A stretch of 64,000 bases of DNA from an uncultured Christensenellaceae bacterium. GTDB taxonomy: Bacteria > Bacillota > Clostridia > Christensenellales > Pumilibacteraceae. Below are positions 34,491 to 43,700 of this stretch, piece after piece. The position numbers and the translations under genes were made by a program. Within the stretch, counting starts at the first letter, position 1. Each line of letters opens with the position of its first letter. The notes under the pieces are model-generated. The model did not search any database. It had not been told where the DNA came from and saw only the letters and a program-made list of their open reading frames with translations. The stretch is from positions 157,932-221,931 of the forward strand of contig CAJUKG010000004.1 of NCBI GenBank assembly GCA_910586925.1, read 5' to 3'.

Positions 34491-35036
34491 ATGAATAGTG
34501 AAGCGATATATGCGCATACTAACGGCACTATGGAAAATTCAGTTATTGTAAACGACGAAAAAAGACTGTCGGGCACTGCGCTGTTTTTGCTGTGCGTGCT
34601 CGCGACCGTAGGGATCGGGCTTGCGATCTCCTACTCCTCGGGCATATTCGGCGGTGTCGCGAACGCTGCCGCATTGCCTTTCATCATACCGCGGTGGGTA
34701 GTCATAGCCGTGCCGCCCGTACTGTTCCTGCATCTCGGCGTCGCGCTGTTCTTGGTGCTTCGCGAGAGCGTGCACTCGGAAACGGGCAGAATGGTGCGCG
34801 GCTGGACTTGGGCGTTCTGGATCACCCTGTTCGTAGCGACGGCGATCACCCCGTTCTTCATTTATCACGGTATGCCGCTTGCCGCGTATATCATGTCGGC
34901 GATCGTCACCGCACTCGCGCTCGGCACGATGATACTTTCGTATTACGGCTCGACCGCGAGCGGTGTTGTCATGACGATATTCTTCATCGTCGTGTCGCTT
35001 ATCATGGTCTATCTCGGCTTCTGGGCTTTTGCCTAA
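34491..35036 (+). CDS. Five-TM membrane protein, possibly TspO/MBR-like
   Basis: About 181 residues from the ATG at 34491; Met codons at 34530 or upstream are alternatives and no strong ribosome site decides between them. Five hydrophobic segments follow a short polar N-terminus. The spacing and the PRWVVIAVPPVLFLHLG and RGWTWAFWITLF segments recall TspO tryptophan-rich sensory proteins, but the classical WxPP motif is not complete, so the assignment is weak. It is divergent from the TetR-ABC operon and might be controlled from the same region. It ends in a strong shared terminator. Confidence 0.6.
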   Translation: MNSEAIYAHTNGTMENSVIVNDEKRLSGTALFLLCVLATVGIGLAISYSSGIFGGVANAAALPFIIPRWVVIAVPPVLFLHLGVALFLVLRESVHSETGRMVRGWTWAFWITLFVATAITPFFIYHGMPLAAYIMSAIVTALALGTMILSYYGSTASGVVMTIFFIVVSLIMVYLGFWAFA

Positions 35037-35055
35037 TCCAAAAAAACATCAAGCA

Positions 35056-35095
35056 CAAAACCGCCGCCCGAAACTTCTGTTCCGAGCGGCGGTTT
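35056..35095. terminator. Bidirectional terminator
   Basis: AAAACCGCCGC and GCGGCGGTTTT arms with inner pairing, between the convergent membrane-protein and serine dehydratase genes. Confidence 0.9.
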
Positions 35096-35108
35096 TGTAT
35101 TATTGTTT

Positions 35109-36311
35109 TTAATTGTTTTTGTATGCTTTCGCGAGTCCGCCTTCCGCCGTTTCGCGATAGATTTTAGAAAGGTCTTTGCCCGTGCGGTACATGGTTGCGA
35201 CGACCATGTCGAAAGAGATCTTGCGCGAGTACGTCAAGAACCCCGCAAGGCTCACGGCGTTTATCGCACGCATGGCGGCGACGGCATTTCGCTCTATGCA
35301 CGGGATCTGCACAAGTCCGTTTATGGGGTCGCACGTAAGACCGAGGTGATGCTCGAGCGCGACTTCCGCCGCATACTCGATTTGGTCGATCTCCATTTTC
35401 TTCAGTTCGCCGAGCGCGGCGGCAGCCATCGAGCACGCCGTGCCCACTTCCGCCTGACAACCGCATTCCGCGCCGCTTATCGACGCGTTCGTTTTGACGA
35501 CGTTGCCTATCACTCCAGCCGCTTCTATCGCGTCGATAATTCGCGCATCGGTTAGCTTATACCGCCGCTTAAAGTAGTACAGCACCGCGGGCAAAACTCC
35601 CGCCGCGCCGCACGTCGGAGCCGTTACTATCTCGCCGCACGAAGCGTTCTCCTCGCTCACCGCGAATGCGAACGCGCACACAAGCCTGTTTTCGCGGGTC
35701 ATGCTGTCTTCGAACACGTCGTTGTCGCCGTACAGCGTTTTCGCCTTGCGCTTGACCTCGAGTCCGCCCGCGAGCACTCCGTCCGCGGAAAGTCCGCGCT
35801 CGATGGAACGCTGCATGACTTCCCACACATGCGATATGTACGTGCGAAGCTCCGCGCCCTCGAACCGCTCCGCGTACTCGCAAAGCCGCAATCCTTCCGC
35901 CTTACAGTAAGCCGAGATCTCCGCGAAATTCTTATGCGGGTACACTTCGGGCGGGTCCGTGTGCTTCCTGCCTTTTATCTTGATCGCGCCGCCGCCCACG
36001 CTCGTCACCCGCCACCGCGCGATTTCTTCGCCGCGCCTGTATCCGATTATATCCATAGTGTTGGGGTGCGGCAGATCTTTTTTATCGGTATCGAACTCGA
36101 CACCGCCCGAAATTTCGCCGAAGCAACGTTCGATCACGCGGTCGGTCATATGCCCTTTTCCCGTCTTTGCGAGCGAGCCGTACAACACCGCGCGGTACCC
36201 GTCTATGTCGGGATATTCGGCGAGAAACAATTTGCACGCGTTAGCCGGTCCCATGGTATGCGAGCTGGACGGTCCGATGCCGCATCTGTATAACTGCGTT
36301 ATGGATTTCAT
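35109..36311 (-). CDS. sdaA: L-serine ammonia-lyase (iron-sulfur L-serine dehydratase), single chain
   Basis: 400 residues from the ATG at 36311 (GAGG ribosome site). It converts L-serine to pyruvate and ammonia with an oxygen-sensitive [4Fe-4S] cluster. The N-terminal beta domain begins GIGPSSSHTMGP. The alpha domain contains APTCGAAGVLP, NASISGAECGCQAEVGTACSM and the LTCDPINGLVQIPC end; the Cys in these motifs are the cluster ligands. It is a fused beta-alpha type, somewhat shorter than enterobacterial SdaA. Transcription is alone, with a promoter having TATAAT near 36350. It supplies pyruvate during amino-acid fermentation. Confidence 0.95.
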   Translation of the reverse strand: MKSITQLYRCGIGPSSSHTMGPANACKLFLAEYPDIDGYRAVLYGSLAKTGKGHMTDRVIERCFGEISGGVEFDTDKKDLPHPNTMDIIGYRRGEEIARWRVTSVGGGAIKIKGRKHTDPPEVYPHKNFAEISAYCKAEGLRLCEYAERFEGAELRTYISHVWEVMQRSIERGLSADGVLAGGLEVKRKAKTLYGDNDVFEDSMTRENRLVCAFAFAVSEENASCGEIVTAPTCGAAGVLPAVLYYFKRRYKLTDARIIDAIEAAGVIGNVVKTNASISGAECGCQAEVGTACSMAAAALGELKKMEIDQIEYAAEVALEHHLGLTCDPINGLVQIPCIERNAVAAMRAINAVSLAGFLTYSRKISFDMVVATMYRTGKDLSKIYRETAEGGLAKAYKNN

Positions 36312-36443
36312 AAAACCTCGACGAGTTCGTGCGTACTTGTATATGTCGATTATACCACAATAGCCGAGCAAACGCAAGCGTTTATCGCGCCCGCTCTCGT
36401 CCGCTCGGAGATTATTATTTTTTACAAAATGTCGCTATAAAAC

Positions 36444-36473
36444 TTGCTATTTGCCGCAGATATATGTTATAAT
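36444..36473 (+). promoter_or_regulatory. Promoter of the scaffold-GGGtGRT operon
   Basis: TTGCTA (36444-36449), 18-nt spacer, TATAAT (36468-36473) with an extended TG. Confidence 0.75.
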
Positions 36474-36507
36474 GAACGTACAAAAAATCTATAAGGACGG
36501 ATTCACT

Positions 36508-37200
36508 ATGCAATATTCTCACGAAGTGGAAAAAATGCAATGTGTCGCAAAGGGTTGCAATCACGGCCCCGCGCCCATTCCCGAAGAGGGAAAGTGGGTT
36601 CAAGCCCGCGAAATCAAAGATATTAGCGGTCTTACCCACGGCTGCGGTTGCTGCGCACCCCAGCAAGGCACTTGCAAACTCACTCTCAACATCAAAGAAG
36701 GCGTCATCGAAGAAGCTCTCGTCGAAACGATCGGCTGCTCGGGCATGACCCATTCCGCCGCCATGGCTGCGGAAATTCTGCCCGGCAAGACCTTGCTCGA
36801 AGCTCTCAACACCGACCTCGTTTGCGACGCGATCAACGTCGCCATGCGTGAGCTGTTCCTGCAGATCGTTTACGGCAGAAGCCAATCCGCGTTCTCGGAC
36901 GCGGGACTTCCCGTCGGCGCGGGACTCGAAGACCTCGGCAAAGGCTTGCGCTCGCAGGTCGGCACGATGTACTCGACCAAGCTCAAAGGTCCGCGCTATC
37001 TCGAAATGGCGGAAGGCTACGTAACGAAATGCGCGCTCGACAAGAATAACGAGATCATCGGCTACGAATACGTCAATCTCGGCGTAATGATGAAGCTCGT
37101 CAGCGAAGGCGTGAGCGGCACCGACGCGCTCGCCAAAGCTACGAAGCATTACGGCAGATTCGAAAATGCGGCGAAGTATATCGTCCCGCGCAACGATTAG
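36508..37200 (+). CDS. Iron-sulfur cluster assembly scaffold-like protein (NifU/IscU-N type)
   Basis: 230 residues from the ATG at 36508 (AAGGA ribosome site). It has an IscU-like fold signature with Cys in MQCVAKGCNHG, GCGCCAPQQGTC, ETIGCSGMTHSAA and LVCDAI; the last three recall the scaffold ligand positions. An extra N-terminal Cys-rich stretch and a C-terminal extension (~170-230) set it apart from plain IscU. It is followed after 9 nt by the GGGtGRT gene; this two-gene pair recurs in anaerobic Bacillota. The client of the scaffold is unknown. Confidence 0.85.
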   Translation: MQYSHEVEKMQCVAKGCNHGPAPIPEEGKWVQAREIKDISGLTHGCGCCAPQQGTCKLTLNIKEGVIEEALVETIGCSGMTHSAAMAAEILPGKTLLEALNTDLVCDAINVAMRELFLQIVYGRSQSAFSDAGLPVGAGLEDLGKGLRSQVGTMYSTKLKGPRYLEMAEGYVTKCALDKNNEIIGYEYVNLGVMMKLVSEGVSGTDALAKATKHYGRFENAAKYIVPRND

Positions 37201-37209
37201 GAGGGTATC

Positions 37210-38208
37210 ATGGCTGTCACATTCGAAGGTTACGAGAGAAGAATAAACAAAATAAACGCCGAACTGAAAAAGTACGGCATCAAGTCGCTCGAAGAAGCGC
37301 GCGATATCTGCTTGGCGAAAAAAGTCAACGTCGAAGAAATCGTCAAGGGCGTACAGGTAATAGCGTTCGAGAACGCGGTTTGGGCGTACACCGTCGGCTG
37401 CGCGATCGCGTTTAAGAAAGGCGTAAAGACCGCCGCGGAAGCCGCCGAGTGCATCGGCATCGGCTTGCAGTCGTTCTGCATTCCCGGCAGCGTCGCCGAC
37501 CAGCGCAAAGTCGGTCTCGGTCACGGCAACCTCGGCGCAATGCTGCTCCGCGAAGAAACGGACTGCTTCGCGTTCCTCGCAGGTCACGAATCGTTCGCGG
37601 CGGCGGAAGGCGCGATAGGTATCGCCCGCAACGCCAACAAAGCGCGTAAAAAACCGCTCCGCGTCATTCTCAACGGTTTGGGCAAGGACGCCGCATACAT
37701 AATTTCGCGTATCAACGGCTTCACGTACGTGCAGACTCAGTACGACTACTATACGGGCGAACTCAAGATCGTCCGCGAAGTTCCGTTCTCGGACGGCGAG
37801 CGCGCGAAAGTGCGTTGCTACGGTGCGGACGACGTGAGCGAAGGCGTCGCGGTCATGCGGCACGAGAAAGTGGACGTTTCCATTACCGGCAACTCCACCA
37901 ACCCTACCCGCTTCCAGCACCCCGTCGCGGGCACGTACAAAAAATGGTGCCAAGAGAACGATAAAAAATACTTCTCGGTCGCGAGCGGCGGCGGCACGGG
38001 CAGAACCCTCCACCCCGACAACGTCGCGGCGGGTCCCGCCTCTTACGGCATGACCGACACTATGGGTCGCATGCACAGCGATGCGCAGTTCGCGGGCAGC
38101 TCGTCCGTTCCCGCGCACGTCGAAATGATGGGTCTTATCGGCATGGGCAATAACCCCATGGTCGGCGCGACCGTCGCATGCGCAGTCGCGGTCAGCCTCG
38201 CGAAATAA
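37210..38208 (+). CDS. GGGtGRT family protein
   Basis: 332 residues. The family is named for the motif seen here as SGGGTGRTLHPDN (~260). Other conserved stretches are GSVADQRKVGLGHGNLGAMLL, SFAAAEGAIGIARNANK and the C-terminal SSVPAHVEMMGLIGMGNNPM. Gly-rich loops suggest nucleotide or cofactor binding. The function is not established. The AGGAGGG site and 9-nt gap from the Fe-S scaffold gene show one operon, so an Fe-S or redox role is reasonable but unproven. Confidence 0.93.
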   Translation: MAVTFEGYERRINKINAELKKYGIKSLEEARDICLAKKVNVEEIVKGVQVIAFENAVWAYTVGCAIAFKKGVKTAAEAAECIGIGLQSFCIPGSVADQRKVGLGHGNLGAMLLREETDCFAFLAGHESFAAAEGAIGIARNANKARKKPLRVILNGLGKDAAYIISRINGFTYVQTQYDYYTGELKIVREVPFSDGERAKVRCYGADDVSEGVAVMRHEKVDVSITGNSTNPTRFQHPVAGTYKKWCQENDKKYFSVASGGGTGRTLHPDNVAAGPASYGMTDTMGRMHSDAQFAGSSSVPAHVEMMGLIGMGNNPMVGATVACAVAVSLAK

Positions 38209-38235
38209 CCCCTTTGCGATAATTTACAGAAAAAC

Positions 38236-38273
38236 AAAAATCCGTTCCGAGCAATTCGGAGCGGATTTTTTTT
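38236..38273 (+). terminator. Terminator of the GGGtGRT operon
   Basis: AAAAATCCG..CCGA loop TCGG..CGGATTTTT stem with a long T-tract. Confidence 0.9.
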
Positions 38274-38423
38274 ACGGCTTCGTGTCTATTCGTTTTAGGT
38301 ATGTTATTCTCGCGATAGCTGTAGTTCGTTTACGGCACCTACCTCGTTCGTACCATCGTTTCGACCTAAACGACGACAGCCGCGAAGCGAAACGATCTCG
38401 TTATTATAATCCAACAATAATTC
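38274..38423. other. Non-coding gap with inverted repeats
   Basis: No gene seen. Inverted elements include CGTTTTAGGT with ACCTAAACG, and CGTTTCG with CGAAACG. The right end has AT repeats (TTCTTAATTTTTAATTCTTAA) also found near 8.47 kb and 49.34 kb. It may be a remnant element or a structured RNA. Confidence 0.4.
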
Positions 38424-38762
38424 TTAATTTTTAATTCTTAATTTGTACGCAAGTACAAGCTCCGTTATTTCGGCGACGAGAGTCAGCCCGCCGAGTATAA
38501 GTCCGAGATACATTACGTATGCGGGAAACCCGATCAAGAGCACGCACACCGTTATCCACACGACCGACGCGACGGCGTTGAGCCAGCGCACTTTCGCAAA
38601 GTATGCGGCGACGGCAAGCGCGAGCGTTATCGCACCCGGAACGAGCACCGAATACCACAGTTCGGAATACCCGCGTATAAAGCATATTATAAACTCGCCG
38701 ACTGCCGCGGTCGCAAACGCCGCGAGTATAACTGTCGGCAAGATCTTACGCAATCCGTTCAT
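38424..38762 (-). CDS. Small 4-TM membrane protein (end of module 2)
   Basis: 112 residues with four hydrophobic segments (about 7-27, 37-57, 63-83, 85-105) and a short basic tail. No family was recognised. The ATG overlaps the esterase stop by 4 nt, so the two are translationally coupled. The sequence differs from the 4-TM proteins next to the GH3 genes. It may support or anchor the secreted esterase; this is only context. Confidence 0.7.
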   Translation of the reverse strand: MNGLRKILPTVILAAFATAAVGEFIICFIRGYSELWYSVLVPGAITLALAVAAYFAKVRWLNAVASVVWITVCVLLIGFPAYVMYLGLILGGLTLVAEITELVLAYKLRIKN

Positions 38763-39715
38763 ACGAAAAACCTCAATAGCGAATCATAGAACGCGACCCG
38801 CCACGACCGCGCCGAGTGATAGCCGAACTCGATCCGCACGTACTCGGTATTATCTGCGGTGAACTTGTCGCACTCGAGCAGTTCGTCGTACATGCGTCTG
38901 TGTGCATTGTACGCGAAGTCGTAAATGCCGTCGGCGTTGAACATGTAATTGAGCTTGTATCTCGCGAATTTTTCGGAAGTCAGCGCGGCTATAACGTCGC
39001 CGCTATCGACGGACGCCGAATAACAGCCGAACGTGCTTATATAATCGAAGTTATGCATCATGCCCGCGGTGTAAGTGATACGGCAACCGTTGGACAGTCC
39101 CGCCATAGCCCTGTGATCGCGCGAAGCGATAAAATCTTCTTCCGTCGCGCTCTCGGCATACGTCGAGTACGCGCTCTCCACTGCCGGGATAATGTCTTTC
39201 CTGAGTTCGTCCGCGAAATTCGCCGACGAATTGACTTTTGTCTGCGAAAAATCCTTGATGTTTTTCATGTCGTCGTCGCCGAACAGCCCGTAACTGTAAA
39301 ACACGGGCGTGACGACGATGAGCGGCTCTATGTCGCCGTAGTAGATCATATTGTCGAGCACGTTCTTTACGCCTATCGTGTACAGCCACGTGTTTTTATG
39401 GTCTACGGTCTGCGGATCGGTGCCGTGAAGCAAATACACGATATTATACCGCTTGCTTTCGTCGTAACCGTGCGGCAGGTATATGTTCGCCGTTTTTTTC
39501 TCCGTACCGTCCGAACCGTTCACATAGTCGTGCGCGGTATATGAAAACTCCTCGACGGTTCCCGCGCCGTCGGTGCGCGTTTCGCGGTATTTGTCGGGCA
39601 CTTCCCATGCCGTTATTTCGGCGGGCGCGTCGCCGCCGCCGCAGCCCGCAAGCGCGAACGAAGCCGTCGCGACCGCAAGCGCGGATATTACCGCTGCGAT
39701 TTTTTTGATCTTCAA
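38759..39715 (-). CDS. Lipoprotein esterase, alpha/beta-hydrolase (CE1/esterase D type) (module 2)
   Basis: 318 residues. The lipobox is LAGC, so the enzyme is tethered outside the cell. The fold matches CE1-type feruloyl/acetyl esterases: NIYLPHGYDESKRYNIVYLLHG near residue 90, the nucleophile Ser in GLSNG, and a final GYHSARSWR whose His completes the triad. CE1 enzymes remove acetyl or feruloyl groups from plant glycans; the exact substrate is not readable. It lies downstream of the 4-TM/GH3 pair, separated by a strong hairpin, so it is partly uncoupled from it. Confidence 0.85.
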   Translation of the reverse strand: MKIKKIAAVISALAVATASFALAGCGGGDAPAEITAWEVPDKYRETRTDGAGTVEEFSYTAHDYVNGSDGTEKKTANIYLPHGYDESKRYNIVYLLHGTDPQTVDHKNTWLYTIGVKNVLDNMIYYGDIEPLIVVTPVFYSYGLFGDDDMKNIKDFSQTKVNSSANFADELRKDIIPAVESAYSTYAESATEEDFIASRDHRAMAGLSNGCRITYTAGMMHNFDYISTFGCYSASVDSGDVIAALTSEKFARYKLNYMFNADGIYDFAYNAHRRMYDELLECDKFTADNTEYVRIEFGYHSARSWRVAFYDSLLRFFV

Positions 39716-39838
39716 TTCACTCTACCTCCGTCGAAACAAGTCGAACGCGAAAGCTACCGTTTAATGATACCACATAAAGCTCGGTAACGCAAAGATTTTG
39801 CACGGCTCGCACGAAAAATCCCTTTTTCTTATCACAAA

Positions 39839-39866
39839 CGGGGCGAACGGCAATCCGCCCGCCCCG
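39839..39866 (-). terminator. Hairpin between 4-TM gene and esterase
   Basis: CGGGGCG..CGG and CCG..CGCCCCG arms. The T-run after it is poor, so it may be a partial terminator or an mRNA processing stem that lowers downstream expression. Confidence 0.55.
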
Positions 39867-39892
39867 CTCTCGAGATAAGATTTCGTCTTGCC

Positions 39893-40363
39893 TTATTTCG
39901 CGTAGATCTTTTTGGTTATGCACGCGGACACACCCATTACGAGCATAGCTACGACGCATATTATGATCGACGCGAGCGCGTTCGAGCAAACGGACAGCAT
40001 GTACGGCTCGTTAATGTGCAGTTCCGAGCCCCAAGTGAGAGCCATTTCGTACACCGACGATTTTGCCGCGAACACCAACGCCAAGCATATGAACACGCAC
40101 ACGAGCACTATGCACACATCCGTCGCTATGTCGATTATCTTTTTCGCAACGCCCTCCGCTTTTATCATGGGCAGTATTATCACCGCCGCCGACAGCAGCA
40201 TAGCCGTTACTCCGAAACCGATCACGGCGGACAGTGCGGGATACTGCATTTCGAAGTAGCCGTAGCAGCCGTTGTACGCGACCGAAAAGAGTATTATCGC
40301 GACCAGCGACAGTATGAACGTTACCGCCGCGCCTATCGAAGTTACATTTATTTTAATCTTCAT
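39893..40363 (-). CDS. Small 4-TM protein, GH3 partner (module 2)
   Basis: 156 residues from the ATG at 40363, with four hydrophobic segments (about 9-31, 44-64, 75-100, 122-148). An extracytoplasmic loop between TM1 and TM2 holds Tyr and Cys (YNGCYGYFEMQYP). It occupies the same position as the 4-TM gene in module 1. The ATG overlaps the GH3 stop by the same 11 nt, with the ribosome site GGAGG in the last GH3 codons. Sequence similarity to the module 1 protein is low but topology is alike. Confidence 0.8.
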   Translation of the reverse strand: MKIKINVTSIGAAVTFILSLVAIILFSVAYNGCYGYFEMQYPALSAVIGFGVTAMLLSAAVIILPMIKAEGVAKKIIDIATDVCIVLVCVFICLALVFAAKSSVYEMALTWGSELHINEPYMLSVCSNALASIIICVVAMLVMGVSACITKKIYAK

Positions 40364-43300
40364 TTTCAGCCTCCGTGGACTCGTTTTCTTTTTTCTTCGC
40401 AAGTATGGAAATGGTGATATAGCCCGCCGCGCCCGCTACGGTCAGTATCGCCGTGACGGTTATAGCCGCCGTGAGTGCGTTGTCGTACCAAGTACGGAAG
40501 AACACAAGGCGGGAGTTGCGCGTATAGCCGTTTGTCACGTTGGAATTGAGGAAGATATAGATAGCGCGATGCACTGCGTCCTGAATAGCCTGTTGCATGT
40601 CCATATCTTTCGCGAGGTTCTCCTCGGTGAACTCGCCCCAACCGTTGACGTTATTCTTGATGTTGTTTTCGGAAGAAGCGGTGAGCATGCCGTCGGTGCC
40701 GACGATAAGACTGTCGCGCGGGTTCATGTAGTACGCGGGGCTTACCATGTCGGTCACGCAGAAGCCGTGGAAATCCCATTCTTCGCGGAGTATGCCCGAA
40801 ATCAAGCCTTTGTGCGCGCTGCAGAACGTCGAGCCTGCGCGGTTGAAGCCCGTCATGACGGCGAGCGCGGTCTTATTCTCTATCGCCATTTGGAAGGCGC
40901 GGAGATCGCACTCGCGTGCGCGTTGCTCGCTCATGAACGGCGCAAGTCCGCTGCGGTTAGCCTCTGTGTCGTTGAATGCGTAATGCTTGAGACAGGTGAT
41001 AAGTCCGTTGCGCTGCGCTTCCGTCGCGAAGTCGTTAGCCATATTCGCAAGATGCACGGGGTCTTCGCTGTAGTATTCGTGGTTGCGCGAGTTGTACGGC
41101 GTTCTGTGGATATTGACGCCGGGACCCCACACTTCGGCGACGCCCGACCACAGCGCGAGCATGGACAGCACTTCGCCCGACTTTTCCGCCATTTCGTGGC
41201 TGAACGTCGCGCCGATGACCGGCATGGTGGGAAGCGGACGCATTTCGATATCGCCGTACGGATCGTCTTTTTCCGTGTCGTATTCGGTATTCGCGGTGTT
41301 CCAATCTATACTGAGTTTGCCGCGCTCGGCGTCGTACCCGACGGGACCGTCCGTCGTCTTGAACGCGGGCGATTCTATGGACGGAATGGCGTCCCAATCC
41401 TGACCGCCGCACTGCGTGACGCAAGCAATCGCTTCCTTGAGCGTGACCTGTTCGACGAGAGCCATGATGCGCGGATCGTCGTATTCTATCCATTCGCCCT
41501 TCTCGGGTTTCATGCCCGCAAACGTGTATGTCGTGTCCTTGCCCCAAACGACCTTTTTGCCGCCGTTATCGGTTTCGTGCACTTCGTACATTTTGCAGCG
41601 CAAGCCCGCATTCATGGCTTCGGTGGTGTTGAGTCCGCTGTAAGTTTTGGGGAAACTCGTCTGCCAATTCGCGCGCGAGAGTTCGGTTATTTCTTCGTCG
41701 AACACCGAAAGCTCCATGTCTTGCAGTTGGTTCTCTATTACCTCTCCGCCTTTAGAATAAAGCATTTCGATACGGTTGAATTTTTCTTTGCGGACTTTGT
41801 TCGCATCGCCGTTCTCGTCCATGCCGTTCGTTTTGGTCTTGCCGTTAGCCGCAAGCACGTTGTTGAGCGCGTCGTGCGCGCCGTTGCCTATCGCAAACGC
41901 ATACTCGCCCTCGTCGAGCACGTACGCGCCTTTGGTGTTGTGGTGCTCGAGATTTTTGTCGTATGACGCGAAGTATTGGAAATCGGCGGTTACGGTCACC
42001 GTTTCGGCATCGCCCGGTTCGAGCATGCCAGTCTTATCGTAACCGATGAGCTGGATCGCCGATTTTTCAAGCCCGCCCTCGATGTACGGCGCATTTACGT
42101 AAAGCTCCACGACGTGTTTACCCGCGGTGCTTCCCGTGTTCACTACCCTGACTTCGGCTGTGACGGTGCGCCCGTCTTTATCGACTTTCAGCGAGTTTAT
42201 CGTTTCGGTGAACGTCGTGTACGATAGTCCGTACCCGAACGACGCCACCACTTCGTCGGCATACTTCCACTCGGTCGCCGACGCTTTCGCGGTGTCTTGA
42301 TTGGGAGCTTTATGCGCGACCGACGCATTGCCGCGACCGTTTACGCAGTCGAAGTAACGGGATTCGTAGTAGCGATAGCCGATATAAATGCCTTCCGCTT
42401 CGGGCATGTACCAAGCACTTTTTTCATTGCTCGTGATCACTTTATCGGATGTGTCGACATTGCCGAAAGTGAATATGCCGTAGTTCTGATTAGCCGCCGA
42501 TACGCTCGACTTCGCGGCGTACGTGTCGACCATGCGCCCCGACGGATTGACGGTGCCGTCGAGGACCTGCGCGACCGCGGTCCAGCCGTAAGTGCCGGGA
42601 AGTCCCGCCCACACGACGGAGTCCGCCTCGTACTCGCCGTTCTCCTCGAACAGTTCGGGAATATCCATGGCGCAGTCGGAATTGACTATCACGACGACGT
42701 TGTCGTAATTCTTTTTCGCGTACTTGACCGTTTCCATTTCCTTGACGGAAAGCCCGAGCACGTCGTGATCGGCGTCGAACTGTCCCGCTACCGCTTTGCC
42801 CGCTTCGCCGGGCAGATAGTACGACTGCTCGCCGCCCTGACGCGCGAGAACGATTATCGCCGTGCCGCCCTTCGTCGCTTTGTCGGCAAGCCCGACGTCC
42901 GCGGGAGAGGACTCTTTAAGATTGAATTTACCGTTTGCTAGCGACGAAATATTCGGAGTGTAAACCGTGGATTGCGTCCATTTATCCACCGATTCGGTGT
43001 AGCCGTATCCGGGCGCGGTGGAAAATGCCGCTTTCGCCTCGGCGTTGACTTTCATGCCCTGCGCCGCGAGTGCGTCCTCGAAAGAAATCTTTTCGCTGTC
43101 AACGGGTTTGGAACCCATGGTGCCGCCGTGCCAAACGCCGTACGCGCCGACGCCGAGTAATGTCACGTCGCTGTTCTTCGCGAGCGGGAGCGACGTTTTG
43201 TTTTCGCCGAACTTTTTGTTTTTGAGAAGCACGATACCCTCGCTCGCTATCTCGACAGCGGCGGCTTTTTGGTACTCGTACATGCCTTTGGACGTCGTGA

Positions 43301-43526
43301 GGTCGTAACCCGTTTGTTCCTTGCTCTTGACGCGGAAGTTATACCTATCGACGCTCGGATCGACGTCCTCCGTGACAATGCCCGAACTCACCGTGCCGAG
43401 GTTGGCGTCTATCCACGACCGATACGTATCGACTATGGACGCACCGCCGACCGATACGGCAAGAAGCCCCGCACAAATACCGGTCACACCGCGCACGATG
43501 TTTTTTGTCCTCTTTGTTATCTTCAT
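40353..43526 (-). CDS. Glycoside hydrolase family 3, permuted, anchored at both ends (module 2)
   Basis: 1057 residues. Hydrophobic segments lie at ~12-32 and ~1015-1043, and the tail is acidic (NESTEAENED). As in module 1, the GH3 domain order is reversed: the sandwich domain first (IASEGIVLLKNKKFG), then Fn3-like (GYGLSYTTFTE ... VVELYVNAPY), then the barrel with FCVTDMVSP (nucleophile Asp ~926). The linker between the Fn3-like and barrel domains is longer than in module 1. A beta-glucosidase or xylosidase activity is expected. The ATG at 43526 has AAGGAGG, and an extended -10 (TGATACAAT) lies about 60 nt upstream. Confidence 0.92.
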   Translation of the reverse strand: MKITKRTKNIVRGVTGICAGLLAVSVGGASIVDTYRSWIDANLGTVSSGIVTEDVDPSVDRYNFRVKSKEQTGYDLTTSKGMYEYQKAAAVEIASEGIVLLKNKKFGENKTSLPLAKNSDVTLLGVGAYGVWHGGTMGSKPVDSEKISFEDALAAQGMKVNAEAKAAFSTAPGYGYTESVDKWTQSTVYTPNISSLANGKFNLKESSPADVGLADKATKGGTAIIVLARQGGEQSYYLPGEAGKAVAGQFDADHDVLGLSVKEMETVKYAKKNYDNVVVIVNSDCAMDIPELFEENGEYEADSVVWAGLPGTYGWTAVAQVLDGTVNPSGRMVDTYAAKSSVSAANQNYGIFTFGNVDTSDKVITSNEKSAWYMPEAEGIYIGYRYYESRYFDCVNGRGNASVAHKAPNQDTAKASATEWKYADEVVASFGYGLSYTTFTETINSLKVDKDGRTVTAEVRVVNTGSTAGKHVVELYVNAPYIEGGLEKSAIQLIGYDKTGMLEPGDAETVTVTADFQYFASYDKNLEHHNTKGAYVLDEGEYAFAIGNGAHDALNNVLAANGKTKTNGMDENGDANKVRKEKFNRIEMLYSKGGEVIENQLQDMELSVFDEEITELSRANWQTSFPKTYSGLNTTEAMNAGLRCKMYEVHETDNGGKKVVWGKDTTYTFAGMKPEKGEWIEYDDPRIMALVEQVTLKEAIACVTQCGGQDWDAIPSIESPAFKTTDGPVGYDAERGKLSIDWNTANTEYDTEKDDPYGDIEMRPLPTMPVIGATFSHEMAEKSGEVLSMLALWSGVAEVWGPGVNIHRTPYNSRNHEYYSEDPVHLANMANDFATEAQRNGLITCLKHYAFNDTEANRSGLAPFMSEQRARECDLRAFQMAIENKTALAVMTGFNRAGSTFCSAHKGLISGILREEWDFHGFCVTDMVSPAYYMNPRDSLIVGTDGMLTASSENNIKNNVNGWGEFTEENLAKDMDMQQAIQDAVHRAIYIFLNSNVTNGYTRNSRLVFFRTWYDNALTAAITVTAILTVAGAAGYITISILAKKKENESTEAENED

Positions 43527-43643
43527 TTAAGCCTCCTTATTTTTTCGGGGATTATTCCCTATTAGCTTAAATGTATTGTATCATATCCGCTAAATTATTC
43601 TCGCAACAGACAAAAACTGCATTTCGTTAGGCAAGTTCTGTTT

Positions 43644-43668
43644 TTTTACGTTCTTTTACGTTTTTTCG
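43644..43668. promoter_or_regulatory. AACGTAAAA direct repeats upstream of GH3 (module 2)
   Basis: Two AACGTAAAA units 10 bp apart on the minus strand (43662-43654, 43652-43644) and a related AACGAAAA (43669-43662), with a further AACGAAAT at 43628. A candidate regulator site; its binder is unknown. Confidence 0.35.
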
Positions 43669-43700
43669 TTATCGCTCTGTTTGGCTTTTACCGTACTCGT

